Shown in pieces: positions 1-11,300 of a DNA stretch of 64,000 bases. Under the pieces are notes generated by a model that ran no database searches, was not told the DNA's origin, and saw only the letters and a program-made list of their open reading frames with translations. A program made the translations under genes and the position numbers. The stretch's first letter is position 1, and every line of letters begins with the position of its first letter. Source of the stretch: Erythroxylum novogranatense (taxonomy: Eukaryota; Streptophyta; Magnoliopsida; Malpighiales; Erythroxylaceae). Where the stretch lies: the NCBI GenBank assembly GCA_029891385.1, contig CM057235.1, forward strand, positions 10,907,001 through 10,971,000, read 5' to 3'.

Positions 1-1211
1 TGTCGGGAATGTCATAAACATGTATAGTACGCATTTTAAATCGCTGTATATGCATTATTGACTATTGTGAATTGTGCAATTAGTAATGTTGTATATTCTA
101 ATTGTTTTAGAGGCTCAAGTGGAGTGTCGATCTTCCGACATAGCTGAGACTTCCTGGCAGTAGCTCAGAAGTTTAGAGGTGAGTAACCTAGTTGGTTCCT
201 CAACCTTTATGTGTTATATATTATGTGTTTATGCCATGTGGAGATGAATGGAGGATTATGTGTTTGATTGTGATTGGTTTCGGATCATAGGTGTCCGAAG
301 TATCAGAAACTTATTATTGAAGTGTTATACGTGTATAATTAGATGTGAATTGGGCATGTGTTATTTAGCAATTGGAACAAATGCATTTCATGTATAAAAG
401 CATGATCAGATAATGACCGCTGTGATCGGAGCAGCCAACGTATTTCAGAGCTTAAAGCTCAATGCAACAGGGCCTCAAGCCCAACGTTATTCAGAGCCGC
501 AGGCTCACCGTATCAGGGCATTTCAATCCCAACGTATTCAGAGCCACAGGATCACCGTTAATGTGCCTGTCACTGGGACAGTTTAAGCGCACGGTCACAA
601 CACCGAAATAAAAATAGAAAGTGTCACATGTGCATCGCATATACAAACGATTGAATGTGAATTGTGTGAAAGGCGAAATGCCTTATAATTGTGAAATGAT
701 AGTGCATGTGTTATTTCTGAATGTGCTACTATGTGATAGTACGTGAACTGGTTGAATATGCATGAGTTGAGTGAACCATCGAGTTGGTTTCTCGCTGAGT
801 TCGCAAACTCACCCAACATTGCAAATATTTTTCAGGACAGAGATAGTAGGCTCCTAGCTCCAGAGTTAGACTTTTCCTGCCAAGTGAGCGTGTTGGCAAG
901 AGAAGTCATGGCCCACAGGTTGGTTAGCCGAGATGATTTTCTTTTGGAGATGACCTAGTTAGGAATTGTTTTAGTTTCCTTTTCGGATGTGTATAGACAG
1001 TGGAAACTGATTAGCTTGTAAATTCTGTTTTGAGGTTATGAAATGAAAATCTTTGGTTTTAAAAGTTAGTGATTTTGATATTTCGGTTTTATTATATTGG
1101 TGCCATATGGATTATAGTATTGATCGTTCGTAGTGCACCCTCATCGTGGGTTATGTATCGGAATGACCTACGGGCATCCTGGTGCGTACCCTACGGTAAG
1201 GGGGTGCTACA
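1..1211 (+). repeat. 3' part of a Ty3/gypsy LTR (C-like family)
   Basis: This is the end of a plus-strand LTR whose start lies before the window. It ends in GGTGCTACA at 1211, the same terminus as the LTRs of C and D, and the last 100 bases are close to the end of the C LTR at 20640-20727. It carries the shared internal module: an acceptor at 109-110, a mini-exon, a GTGAGT donor at 179, a hairpin near 770-810 and a TTTTTCAG acceptor ending at 835. Imperfect repeats rich in GAGC/GCTC lie at about 440-560. No primer-binding site follows, because SINE-like sequence starts two bases later, so the internal region of this element is missing here. Confidence 0.8.
111..178 (+). other. Predicted LTR mini-exon (68 nt)
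   Basis: The 68 bases lie between a TTTTAG acceptor (ends 110) and an AG|GTGAGT donor (intron from 179). The next acceptor, TTTTTCAG, ends at 835, giving a predicted 657-nt intron. The same module is present in the C, D and S1/S2 LTRs. The boundaries are read from the sequence; use in RNA is inferred. Confidence 0.5.
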
Positions 1212-1212
1212 T

Positions 1213-1310
1213 TGGCTCAATGGTAAGAGGCATGCACTTAAAGTGCAGCAAAACCTTGAAGTCTTGGGTTCGAGCAGTGACTCACCCAAGAACCAAAGAG
1301 GAAAATACCT
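1213..1310 (+). repeat. tRNA-derived SINE-like unit, copy 1
   Basis: A perfect Pol III A-box match, TGGCTCAATGG, lies at 1213-1223, and a B-box-like GGTTCGAGC lies 54 bases downstream at 1267-1275. This is tRNA-like spacing. A T-rich end, CTTTTTTT, follows at about 1351-1358. A second copy of the same roughly 98-bp unit is at 1449-1546. It is not a functional tRNA, since no cloverleaf or discriminator end is visible. A short plant SINE or SINE fragment is the best reading; target duplications were not found. Confidence 0.55.
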
Positions 1311-1367
1311 GGAGTGATGGCTGTAGAGGCCGGGCTCTACATTAAAAAGACGTCTTTTTTTATGTAG

Positions 1368-1626
1368 CGACCCGAACTTTATGTACCGGGTGGGTTTTCC
1401 GCACAACTCAAGAGGCCCGCGACCGTTACCGGGGTGGATTTCCACCAAATGGCTCAATGGTGAGAGGCATGCACTTAAGTGCAACAAAACCTTGAGGTCT
1501 TGGGTTCGAGTGGTGACTCATCCAAGTACCAAAGAGGACAATACCGAGGGGAAATCCACCCCGGTAGCGATCGCGGACCTCTTGAGTGCGTGGGAACCCA
1601 CCCGATGCATAAAGTCCGGAATTCAT
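1368..1626. repeat. Imperfect inverted repeat (foldback) enclosing the second SINE-like unit
   Basis: The left arm (about 1368-1443) and right arm (about 1548-1626) are reverse complements with several mismatches. Shared blocks include ACTTTATG, CGGGTGGG, ACTCAAGAGG and ACCGGGGTGGATTTCC. The loop is the second tRNA-like unit. The structure separates the flanking LTR (1-1211) from the truncated element A pol (1632 on). It could be a foldback transposon or two inverted copies of a repeat around a SINE. Confidence 0.5.
1449..1546 (+). repeat. tRNA-derived SINE-like unit, copy 2
   Basis: This is the direct repeat of the unit at 1213-1310, with only about ten differences over 98 bases. The A box TGGCTCAATGG is at 1450-1460 and the B-box-like GGTTCGAGT at 1503-1511. 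It forms the loop of the inverted repeat at 1368-1626. Confidence 0.55.
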
Positions 1627-1631
1627 TACAC

Positions 1632-1907
1632 ATCTGTTGCTACATCCCTCTTCATGCCCTTCCACCATAAATGCTCTCTCAAATCCCTGTACATCCTGGT
1701 GCTACCTGGGTGCATGGCATAAGGCGCATTGTGTGCCTCATCCAAAATCTCATCCTTCACCTCCTTGACATCTGGAATACAAAGTCTGTTTCTTACTGTC
1801 ATGAGCCCATCATCTCTCACTACTACTTCAGAATTATTGCCATTCTGAATTTCTTCTTGAAGCTTGCTTAATTCTGCATCCACTGCCTGTAACTCCGTAA
1901 CCTTCTC
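1632..1907 (-). pseudogene. Element A integrase N-terminal (zinc-binding) fragment
   Basis: The minus-strand translation matches the region upstream of the integrase core in B: an NRLCIPD block, then a MHPGSTRMYRDL block and a WWKGMKRDV block, which belong to the H2C2 zinc-binding domain. The Cys pair and the DDE core are absent because the element ends at about 1632, at the inverted repeat. Upstream it continues into RNase H at 4062, interrupted by solo LTR S1. It is a fragment, not a gene. Confidence 0.8.
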
Positions 1908-2753
1908 TGTAACATCCCACCCCTTACAGGAAGGGTAAAATAGTAAATTTGGCGTAGGATGAGATGGATTGGAATGACTTAGGACTGTTCATGCATAATA
2001 GGATTGATACACATGTCGATTGTGCACATGGAATTCTTGTATATGCATTCATGATAATTCCGGTTTTGTGCCTAATGTAGTTTCTTGTGATTAATATGGT
2101 TACGGTATTTGAAAATTATTCGGATTAGCCATTGAGTGTTTTATATTTTAGAGATTTATGAGAATTTTTCTGAAATTTTTCGTTACTTTCCTGGACGAGA
2201 AAATTTTCCAACGAAATGATCGAAGTGAATTTTACATCTTGAAAAGGGTGCCTAATGGCATTGGATTAGTGGATAAATAATTGTGGGAATTGTTATAGAA
2301 CCCTTAGCATATGTTGGATTAAGATTAAATTAGATTAGAGGTATGATTAAATTATATTAATTAAGTTAGGTTTTGTCTTTTCTCTATTTAGGACAATCGT
2401 GTCCTTGTCATTAAATGACTTTGTCTTATTCCTCTAAGCATTCTCATTATTCCTCTTAAGTGTATAAGTATATCATCTTGAAAGTTGTAAAAGGGGTTAC
2501 TTGAAAGTGAAAAACATCATCATCCGTAGGTGCAATTGCTCTCCTCCTTCGCATGTTCTTTTCCATCCCATATGAGAAACTTTTTCTTGCTACTTGTTTG
2601 CCTCTCTTTATTCTCAACCAAGACCAAACTTTCACCTTGTGAAGATGGTGAATTATGTGTATGATCTAGTGAAGGCCGTAGGTGAGGTGTCAAGGTAGGA
2701 AGTGTGGAGAGTTTTAAAGATTTGGAAAATTGAGAGCTTGTAACTTGTTTAAG

Positions 2754-2817
2754 AGGCACATTTGGAGCGTCGATCTCACAAGCGTTCTTGAGACTTCAGA
2801 TATTAGCTCGGAATGCG
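2754..2817 (+). other. Predicted LTR mini-exon in S1 (64 nt)
   Basis: Bounded by a TTTAAG acceptor-like site (ends 2753) and a GTGAGTAACC donor at 2818. The downstream acceptor TATTTTTCAG ends at 3700, giving a predicted intron of 883 nt. The upstream donor is unclear in this family. Confidence 0.45.
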
Positions 2818-3158
2818 GTGAGTAACCTAGTTGGTTCCTCAATCTATATGTGATAAAAATTATGTGGTTATGCCATGTGGAGACAATGGAGGGATTATGT
2901 GTGTTTGCTTTTGATTGATTTCGGACCATAGGTGTCCGAAGTATTGGGAACTTGTTATCAGTGATATTTGTGTATAACTGTTTGTGAATGATTACGTTTG
3001 AGATCTCGGACCAAGGTCAGAGGGAACGTAATTGATATTGAAGTGTTAATTGTTTGTTTTGATAAATTGGTTTTGACTTTCAATGTGATATGGTAGAATT
3101 GTAATAAATGAATTACATGCATGATTAATTGATAACAGATTGTATTGGGGCGCCACCC

Positions 3159-3292
3159 GAGCTATATGCTCGACATTTAATGAGCCCGAAAGGGACGATT
3201 CGAGTTTTATGCTCAATGCTTAATGAGCGAAAGGACGATTCGAGCTTTATGCTCAATGCTTAATAAGCCGAAAGGACGATTCGAGCCATAGG
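3159..3292 (+). repeat. Tandem repeat of about 40 bp inside S1
   Basis: Roughly three and a half imperfect units, each with a GACGATTCGAG block, TTTATGCTCAATGCTTAAT and GAGCCGAAAG. Each unit holds a GAGC...GCTC inverted pair. Similar GAGC/GCTC repeats occupy the same place in the C, D and 1-1211 LTRs. Confidence 0.75.
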
Positions 3293-4061
3293 TTCCTTTG
3301 ATTAATGCTTGGGATTGGGATAATCAGTGCTCGATCACAACACATAATCTAAATGGGAAGAAATAGAAAAATGTTATACATGTATTTGATTGTCTTGTGG
3401 ATTGGGAAAAGCTTTGAATCCTTTGAAATAAAATGGAAAATGTCATGTATTTGAGTAAGTATACATTAAATTGACTTTTGGATTGGGAAAGAGGCAATAT
3501 GCCTTGCATTTTTGTGATACTGCTTTAAATTCTTTCTGATTATGCTGTTGTGAAAATCTGTAAATTGCCATATGATATTCTGAATGTGCAATTGTGATAA
3601 TCCGTACGCTATTCACGTAATGCATGAATTGGGTGAACCATCGATGATGGTTTCTCACCGAGTTCATAAAACTCACCCAAAATTTGCATCTATTTTTCAG
3701 GTCTTGAGGAATACCCGTTTGACAGAATCTTATGTAAGTAAAAGGTAGAGGTCGGGATCGGTTTATATGCGCATTAGTGTATTTTATTTTACGATATTAC
3801 ATATTATTGAATAAGTCAGTTTGTAAAGTCAACATACTGGAATTAATTGTATTTATGAAAAGGGCCCCAAGGCCATTGAATTGGTTATAATTGTTTCCGC
3901 ATATGTTATCATGTGTATGTGTGGGTGTTTGAGTCCAAAAAAAAATTTATAATGAGTTTTTGGACTGAGTGATGTAGCACGCCACCCTCACGGGGCACGG
4001 ACTCAGATATCACCATCGATGTTGGGTTCGGGTCTTGCGGGAGTGGGAGTGGGGTGTTACA

Positions 4062-6011
4062 TTCTCCCTAAGTATTGGCCTCACTCTGAAGTTAGCTAGA
4101 AGGCAATTTGGTTCCTCTTGCTTCAAGCTTATCTTAAGCTTGACCATCTCTTCCAATAAAGGTAGATAAACTGTCCGAACATGGGCTATTGAAGACTTCC
4201 TACTCAAGGCATCTGTTACGACATTTGCCTTACCTAGATGGTACTCAATCAACAAATCATAATCTTTAAGCAATTTTATCCACATTCTTTGTCTCAAATT
4301 CAGTTCTTTCTGGCTTAGTAAGTACTTGAGACTCTTATGATCAGTAAAGATCCTCGTCTGAACCACATATAGATAATGCCTCCAAATTTTCAAGGTAAAG
4401 ATCACTGCTGCCAATTCCAAATCATGGGTCGGATAATTCAACTCATATGGCTTCAGTTGCCGTGAAGCATAAGCTATCACCTTGTCTTCCTGCATCAATA
4501 CACAACCAAGACCCTTCCTCGAAGCATCACTATACACTGTATACCCCTCATCTCCAATAGGCAGAATCAAAACCAGAGCACTTGTTAATCTGTGCTTGAG
4601 CTCCTCAAAGCTCTTTTGGCATTAATCACTCCAGATAAACTTCTGATTCTTCCTCAATAACTTATTCATCGGAGCAGCTATCATGGAGAATCCTTCTACA
4701 AACCTCCTGTAATAACCTGCCAGACCCAAAAAACTCCTAACCTCTGTCACTGTCTTGGATGCATGCCAATTCACCACTGCTTCAACCTTCTTTGGATCAA
4801 TATGTACACCATTTTGTGAAATCACATGTCCAAGAAATGTCACCTCATGAAGCCAAAACTCACACTTGCTGAACTTAGCATAAAGCTCCTTCTCCCTCAA
4901 TGTCTGCAATACAATCCTGAGATGCTCCTCATGTTCTTCTTCACTCTTGGAATACACTAGAATGTCATCTATAAACACTATGATAAATTAATCCAAATAC
5001 TCCTTAAATACCCCATTCATAAGATCCATGAAAGCAGCTGGAGCATTGGTCAAACCAAATGGCATGACTAAAAACTCATAATGTCCATACCGACTCCTGA
5101 AGGCTGTCTTGTTTACATCAGACTCCTTGATTCTAAGCTGATGATAGCCTAACCTGAGATCAATTTTGGAGAAGACCTTGCTCTCTGCAGCTGGTCAAAC
5201 AGATCATCTATTCGTGGCAGAGGATACTTGTTCTTAATTGTCACCTTGTTGAGTCTCCAATAGTTAATACACATCCGCCATGTTCCATTTTTTTCTTGAC
5301 AAACAGAACCGATGCTCCCCAAGGTGACAAACTCAGTCTAACATACCCCTTCTCTAACAGTTCCTCCAACTTTTCTTTAAGCTCCCTCAACTCAGCTGGA
5401 GCCATCCTATAAGGCGGTATTGAAATAGGTGCGGTTCCGGGAATCAGGTCGATGGCAAACTCAATTTCCCTCATCGGTGGTAAACTTGGTAATTCCTCTA
5501 GGAACACATCTGGAAACTCTCTCATAATCGAAAAATCCTCTAACTTCCCTTCATTCACATCGATATCCACAATATGTGCCAAGAAGGCTTCACACCCCTT
5601 GCCCATCATTTTATCAGCTAATATAGCCGAAATAAGTCTTGGCGATGGTGCTTTCCTGTCCCCTCTAAAAATTACCTTCTCACCGTTGCCCAGATCAAAT
5701 TCCACCTCTTTCAGGCCACAATCCAGCTTTGCCAAATATTTCTCTATAGTATCCATTCCCAAAATGACATCTAAACTTTTTAGGTCTAGAGGTATTAAGT
5801 CCACTGCCAATCTAGCACCATCAATGAAGAGTTCACAACCCTTATATACCTTACTGATCACCACATTCCTCCCTAGAGGAGTACTAACAAGCAAAGGATT
5901 ATCCAAAGGCACTGAATTCACACCATGCAATGTTATGCTTGCAAAAACAAAAGAATGCATGGAACCAGAATCAATTAAAACATATACTGTTGAACCAAAT
6001 AACTGAGCCAT
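4062..6011 (-). pseudogene. Element A protease, reverse transcriptase and RNase H remnants
   Basis: Read from right to left. Protease-like sequence at about 6011-5700 carries the active-site block LIDSGSMHSF and later VILGMD. A linker leads to the RT start at about 5400 ([14 protein letters not shown]). RT continues at 5250-4622 and includes the FIDDILVYS catalytic block near 4980. RNase H at 4570-4150 has [25 protein letters not shown] and [11 protein letters not shown]. Breaks include a frameshift near 5270, a stop at 4981 next to the FIDD block, and a stop near 4621. The domain order PR-RT-RH-INT identifies Ty3/gypsy. Element B is the closest relative in the window. Confidence 0.85.
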
Positions 6012-6153
6012 ACTCGTGACAACCTCAGGTCCTCCCTAGTCATGGCAAACACCCTTGCCTGTGCCTTACCCCTTGGCCTTCCTGGAGGAATAGCCTTCCT
6101 TGCAGTTCAGAGCTGTCTACCTCAGTGACTGGCCTGGTTCCCACTGTTTTTAC

Positions 6154-7329
6154 TTACCTCAGGGCTTGAAACTGTGACCCCTCTTGTCTCGGTGCCTGTG
6201 GACAATCCCTGATCATATGTCCCTTCTCTCCACATCGAAAACAGGCTCCAATTAACTTGAAGAACTTTCCTTGGTGAAGTTTCCCACAATGCTCACATTG
6301 GGGGTTTGTGAACCTACTCCTTCCTGCTCTTCCAGTGGCTCTCACATTAGAGGCTTGCTCTAATACTGCCTTTATCTACTTGTTCCTGGTAGAGCCACTG
6401 CTACCCACTTCACTCTATGTGTGATAACTCCTTGTGCTCCTCTCAGGCATTGGAGCACTCGTTCCTTTCTTAGAAGATTGCTCCTTGTTCTTCCTCTTTC
6501 TGCTTACTTCATTTCTTATATTCTCCAGTTTTTCAACCTGGAGTGCAGCATCCACCAATTGTTGGTAGTCACAGAAGTTGTGGATCAAGACTTTCTCCTT
6601 GATCCCCAAATGAAGACTTCCCTTAAACTTACAACATTTATCTTCCTCAGTCGCCACAATGTTGGCTGCATATCGGGAAAGCTGTGTGAACTTCAACTCA
6701 TACTCGCTCACACTCATGTCCCTCTGTGTGAGGTTTAGAAACTCCTTGGCCTTCTCTTGTACATAAACCCTGGAGAGGTACTTCTTCCTGAACACTTCCA
6801 CAAAGTCTCTCCATATCGGTCTGGGTGGTATGACTTTGATGTGAGTCTTGATTCCCACCAATCAAAGCATCTCCTGTAACAAACTAACTGCATAGTCTAA
6901 CTTCTCCTCATTTGAGCACTTCATCTGAAATAGAACCCTCTCAGTCCTCTTCAATCAGGCTTCAGCCTCTTCTGGATTCGTCGTTCCATTGAAATTCACA
7001 GCCCCAAACTTACGGAGCTTGTCATACTGTCCACTCCTATCTACTAGAGCTTGCATCAGAAACTGAGACCTTTGACCCATGGAATACGTGAAAGCCTGAG
7101 CAAAGGCTTGAAAGAAACTCGGATCCATGAGATTTGTTTGAGGCATAGGAGGAGGCGGTGGAGGCACTTCTTGTTGCAAACTAGGTGCCTCAGAATTCGA
7201 AGCAGAATGTGTCCCAGCATCTTGTAGGACATGGGATTCATCCGTGCTCCCTTGGTGAGAATGAGATCGAGTCATAGCTCCTCGAGTTCTCTTTCGAGGC
7301 AACATTTTCACTCCTTCATATAAAACCAT
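6154..7329 (-). pseudogene. Element A gag remnant
   Basis: The N-terminus is at 7305 (MLPRKRTRGAMTRSH), preceded by a short leader start at 7329. The capsid region follows at 6955-6415, with blocks YDKLRKFGAV, SRYAANIVATEEDKC and LIHNFCDYQQLVDA that match B gag. The zinc-knuckle segment at 6345-6154 has a CxxC pair and then CFRCGEKGHMIRDC, a standard C-x2-C-x4-H-x4-C. At least two frame breaks (about 6950-6870 and 6415-6350) disrupt it. In the family, gag forms the particle and the knuckle binds the element RNA. Confidence 0.85.
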
Positions 7330-7469
7330 TGAAAACCTTTAGTTCAAGCAAAAAAAAATTCAAAGTATGTAAAAACAGTTCAAATCATGTCAAACAATTC
7401 AAATTGTGTAGAACAATTTAAAACAATGCAAGTTGTTCATTTAAAACAATGCAATGCAAAAATGGACCT

Positions 7470-7491
7470 AAACCTGGTTGCTTTGATACCA
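7470..7491 (-). promoter_or_regulatory. Element A primer-binding site (initiator Met tRNA type)
   Basis: The minus strand reads TGGTATCAAAGC then AACCAGGTTT, close to the plant initiator-methionine primer site TGGTATCAGAGC. It lies five bases inside the LTR edge at 7497. Confidence 0.85.
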
Positions 7492-7496
7492 TAACA

Positions 7497-8272
7497 TGTT
7501 AGACCCTATTTCCGAAGCTCAACATCGGACACGGAAGCATGAGGCTTGGGCTTGGAGGGAAGACCAAGAATTTGAAAATCTAGAAGAAAGATCCCTCGGA
7601 AGCAAAGGCGGGCGTCGCCACGACGTGTGCTGTTTCACTGCGGCGAAACCTTTCGGGAAGCTACGCCACGGCCAGCGAATGACCCTTCGCCGTGGCGAGC
7701 GGAAGAACTTTCACCGCAGTGAACCCGCGAATTTAACTTCGCCGCGATGAGCAAACGGTCTCGTCGCAGCGAAAGCCTTTTCCCACATAATTACTTAAAA
7801 TTTTCACTCTTTTTCATCAAAACAACACAACCCAAAATAGACTCAAAAAGCAAACTTAAGCATACACTCAAGCAATCTTCTAAAGTTTTATTCTCCTGGT
7901 AAAATGATTCAATGCAAAAGTTTGAGGCTAAAACAATATCAACCATATCTCATTGATAACCAAAAGAAGAGTTTTATTAATCTTTAATGGCATTTCAAGC
8001 CATAATACATCATTTGAGTTCAAGAACCAAAAATACAAAATACACTTGAACTAATAAAACTTGAAATATGACTAAAGCCTTGAATTCCAAAAATATAACG
8101 AAAATACAAAATATGACAATTGGGTGATCTTGTAACTCTTGACTTACTCGATCTCTTGCTCATCACCTGAATAGGGGGAGGAGAATAGGGGTGAGCTATA
8201 AAGCTCGTGAGTAACATATTCATAATAAAGAAACAAGCAAAACTATTTACAAAAGTTCATTGCCGTCGTACA
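7497..8272 (-). repeat. Element A 5' LTR, left part (U5 side)
   Basis: It begins at 7497 with the LTR terminus (TGTTAGACC on plus, GGTCTAACA in element sense). It contains a GC-rich patch at about 7605-7790, the hairpin GAGCTATAAAGCTC near 8194-8207 and a predicted acceptor ATTCAG|GTGATG at 8167. The LTR is cut at 8272 by C and resumes at 31253. The five bases before C are GTACA, the expected left target duplication. Confidence 0.85.
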
Positions 8273-8821
8273 TGTATCATCCCGTCACCGAAGGGATGGG
8301 TACAGTACATCTCATGCGTATTTTGTATACGTATTTTGCATATGCATTTATAGCCTCTACATCATTGATAAATGTTCAACATTGCACAAGTATATGCATG
8401 TACATGCATGTATGACAGATTTCCGACTTGATTGTGAAATTGAAGATTTTGTGATAAAGGTTAATTGTGCTTTGATTAGTGAATTGGAGTGTTAAATTGA
8501 ATTTAGGAATTGAGAATTGAAAATTGGAGTATGTGATTAGATGTTTTCTAATTTTGAGGATTTATAGGAAGTTTTTTGGAATTTTTAGAGTATCGGGTCC
8601 GGACCGGAGAACCGGGAAAAATGGCTTAGTGATTGAATAATTGTGATTCTAGTTCCGAATTTGATTGACAATTGATATGAGGTAATTTAAATTATGATTT
8701 GAGGAATTAGGGTCTGAACCATTGGAATTCGGGAGAAATTAGAATTAGAAATTGGATTGGGATTGTTCGGATTGGACTTATGGCAAATGAATTTGCCAAA
8801 CAAGCCTTAGTAATCCTTTAA

Positions 8822-8829
8822 TATATAAA
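8822..8829 (+). promoter_or_regulatory. TATA box of the C 5' LTR
   Basis: TATATAAA, about 550 bp into the LTR and about 280 bp before the first GTAAGT donor. The same site is at 29018-29025 in the 3' LTR. Transcription start is inferred at about 8850-8860. Confidence 0.6.
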
Positions 8830-9382
8830 CCTATGCCTTTGAAAACTTGCTTCCACGATACTTGCTTCTCCCTTGAAGAAAAACTTGATTCTTCCTCCTT
8901 CCTTCATCGTGGATTCTCCTTTGACTTGCTTCTTCTTGATTTCCTCCTTGTTAGTTACTCCCTCTTCTTTCCTTACATCATTGCATCTAGTTTGGGGTTG
9001 AGGATGATGAAGATATGCTTGGTTTTGGGTGTTGCCGTGGGTGGTGATTAAGGTGGAAGTTGGAGTTTTGAAGTGATTTGTGAAGGTTAAAAGCTTTAAT
9101 CAAGTAAGTTTCTACTCCCTTGTGTTTTGCATAGATTCATTTAAGCATGGAATTAAGTTATGAATTGTTTAAGAAGTTAGAAATTTTCGGATGATAAAGG
9201 TTTTAGGGCAAAAGTGGATTTTGATTTGGGTATTTGATGAATAATGGTTATTTGGTGGATTTAGGATTTGGAATGAGTAGTGTTAAGTGAAGAATATTGT
9301 TTTGGAGTGTTTAGAATGGATTTGGATGGATTATATTAGAAAAATCTGAGAATTTCTGGGTTTCGGGCTTGAATCTGGGATT

Positions 9383-9633
9383 GCACGCCGCTACGGGTGA
9401 TGAACATGTCGCGGCGAGCAAACCAGCGTTCATGCGTCATGACGATGTGCTTGCCATGGATGGCGAGATGATCTCGCCGCGCTGCGGCGGCAGATGATCT
9501 CGCCGCCACAACGAAAGCGAAGACGCCGCCTCGAAAGCCTGAGGATCATGCAGCGTGAGGAGAAAGATCGTGCCGCGACGTGAAGAAGGCGTCTCGCCGC
9601 GGCGGCGATCTCATGCTGCATGCGGGCGCTTGT
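9383..9633 (+). repeat. GC-rich CGCGACG/CGCCGCG tract in the C 5' LTR
   Basis: A GC-rich island in an AT-rich LTR, made of repeated variants such as CGCCGC, GTCGCGGCGAG and CGCGACG. It lies inside predicted intron 1. The partner tract in the 3' LTR (29580-29815) is far more diverged than the flanks. Related tracts occur in the B, D and S2 LTRs. Confidence 0.7.
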
Positions 9634-10938
9634 TTTCGAAGGTGAATTGCTTGATTTTAAATGATTTTGAGGTTATTTTATTAATGATTGGGGAGTGATT
9701 AATTGATCTTGATTTAGGGGCTACGAATTTTAATTTAGGAGAATGAAATTTCAAAAATTGAATTCGGTGGTTCTCGAAATCGGATGGCAATTGAATAGTG
9801 AATTTGATTCTGATTTAAGGATAATTCCTATATCTTCAAATTTGACTTTGGAGGATACAGAACTTAGCCAATTGACTTATGGTATTAGAAATTGCTATGA
9901 ATTTAAGTAAAAAGTGCGAAATTGAGATAATTCGGGATTGTGGTCGGAAATGTCATAATGTTGGACCCCGCTGCCGGAGCCCAACATCAGACATGAGAGC
10001 ATGATGTTGTATGCGTGGAATGAAACTTGTTAAGTAAACAATCTCGGAAAATGACCCTCGGAGACTTAATGGGCCCACATGAAACCTGCTAATTATACAT
10101 TTAAGAAAAAGACCCGCGGAAGAGTAATGGGCCTACTGGAAAACATACTTGAAACCTGCTTTCATATGATTTAATAAACAAGGCTAAACATGTAAATTAA
10201 ACGGTTGAGAAAGGAGACCATCGGAAGTTCAATGGACCCATCGTGAAACTTTCATGCTTTAAAACAAACATATCTATAATTCATGCTCCAAAAGATGAGT
10301 TTCATAAAGCTTTACGAAGATCTCAAAATAAATTACAACTTTGAATTCAAGAGCCAAAAATATAAAACACTCTTGAACCAATGATACTTGAAATGAAACT
10401 AAAGTCTTGACTTCAAAAATATAACATTTATAAATAAGCGTAACAAAATGAAACTGAGTCTTTGCTGTACTCGTGACTCACTCAATCTCTTGCTCACACC
10501 GAATGGGGAGATTAAAGGAGGTGAGCTATAAAGCTCGTGGAACATATTTATAATATAGCAATAAACAAAAGTATTCAAAAATAACTCATTGTCGTGGTAC
10601 TTGTTGAAATCATAATACTTGAGCATGTATGATTCATAGCTTGAAAATGTTTAATTCTTTAACAATTCATGATGCATGTCACAAAACAAATCATAAACAC
10701 ATAACATAACATAATGGTTTGGGTTGTCCACAGTTAAGTGACGTCTTACACATGCCATCGAAATGTTGATGTGTAGACATAGTTTAGTGAGGAATCCTTG
10801 TGAGAAACCACATGCATGATTAGGCGGGCGGGAGAAGCCTTTTCGTGAGTCAATGTGCACTTGACTATTAGTGAGGACACCACAAACCCACATAATTATG
10901 CATGATTAGATTCTTGTAAACATGTTTGCCAAACCGGC

Positions 10939-10997
10939 ACTTGCTTGTAAACTTGCTTGTATTCTTGCTTGTAAACTTGCTTGTAATCTTGCTTGTC
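10939..10997 (-). repeat. 12-bp tandem repeat, 5 units, in B 3' LTR
   Basis: Five units of CTTGCTTGTAAA-type sequence. The 5' LTR has four units at 18207-18253, so the copies differ by one unit, as replication slippage would give. Confidence 0.8.
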
Positions 10998-11224
10998 ATG
11001 TATTTTGTAAAACTTGAATTCATGTACTTGTATTAAATGAAAGGAGAACACTCCTTTGTGAAAATCTTGATATTAATCATGAATGCCAATCACATAGCAG
11101 AATATAGTCATTCATAATAGTATGTCATGCAATCGTGGATGATGCAATGTAAATGCATTAGATCTTGCTTGATTTGAACTAAACAATGAGTAACTTATAT
11201 ATTTTATTATAAATATGAACCCAC

Positions 11225-11300
11225 CTGATTTCCTTGTTTGTTCTTGCCTAGGAATGAGTTTCCTCTTGAGCCTCTTGATCTTCTTGCCTCTCTTGTTCTC
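11225..11300 (-). other. Predicted LTR mini-exon in B 3' LTR (76 nt)
   Basis: On the minus strand an ATTTTAG acceptor (intron end 11301) is followed by 76 bases and then AATCAG|GTGGGT (intron from 11224). The upstream donor GTAAGA at 11949 gives a 649-nt first intron. Confidence 0.5.

Larger units (their letters stand above)
1908..4061 (+). mobile_element. S1: solo gypsy LTR with target duplication TTCTC
   Basis: The 2154-bp LTR starts TGTAACATCCC and ends GGTGTTACA. It is flanked by TTCTC at 1903-1907 and again at 4062-4066. The flanks join in the same order as the uninterrupted B sequence near 13790-13805, which confirms the insertion point in A pol. It shares the LTR module: mini-exon 2754-2817, GTGAGT donor at 2818, hairpin at about 3633-3676, and TTTTTCAG acceptor ending at 3700. 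It is shorter than the C and D LTRs mainly because no long first intron or CGCGACG tract is present. The single LTR with matching duplications indicates LTR-LTR recombination. Confidence 0.93.
8273..9958 (+). repeat. Element C 5' LTR, left part
   Basis: It starts TGTATCATCCCGTCACC at 8273; the 3' copy starts TGTAACATCC at 28474. It holds the TATA box at 8822-8829, a GTAAGT donor at 9104 and the GC-rich tract at about 9383-9633. A short open frame (8833-9051, 72 codons) lies just after the TATA box and recurs in the 3' LTR at 29029-29247. I treat it as a leader ORF without known function. The LTR is cut at 9958 by B. Confidence 0.9.

Noticed and set aside
1213..1285. Possible tRNA gene
   Set aside because: A and B boxes are present but no cloverleaf can be drawn; fits a SINE head instead.
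3159..3292. Possible CRISPR-like array
   Set aside because: Degenerate contiguous repeats without unique spacers, inside a plant LTR.
5452..6006. 184-codon plus-strand open frame opposite A protease/RT
   Set aside because: Antisense shadow of the minus-strand pol; no similarity to any protein and the coding match is on the other strand.
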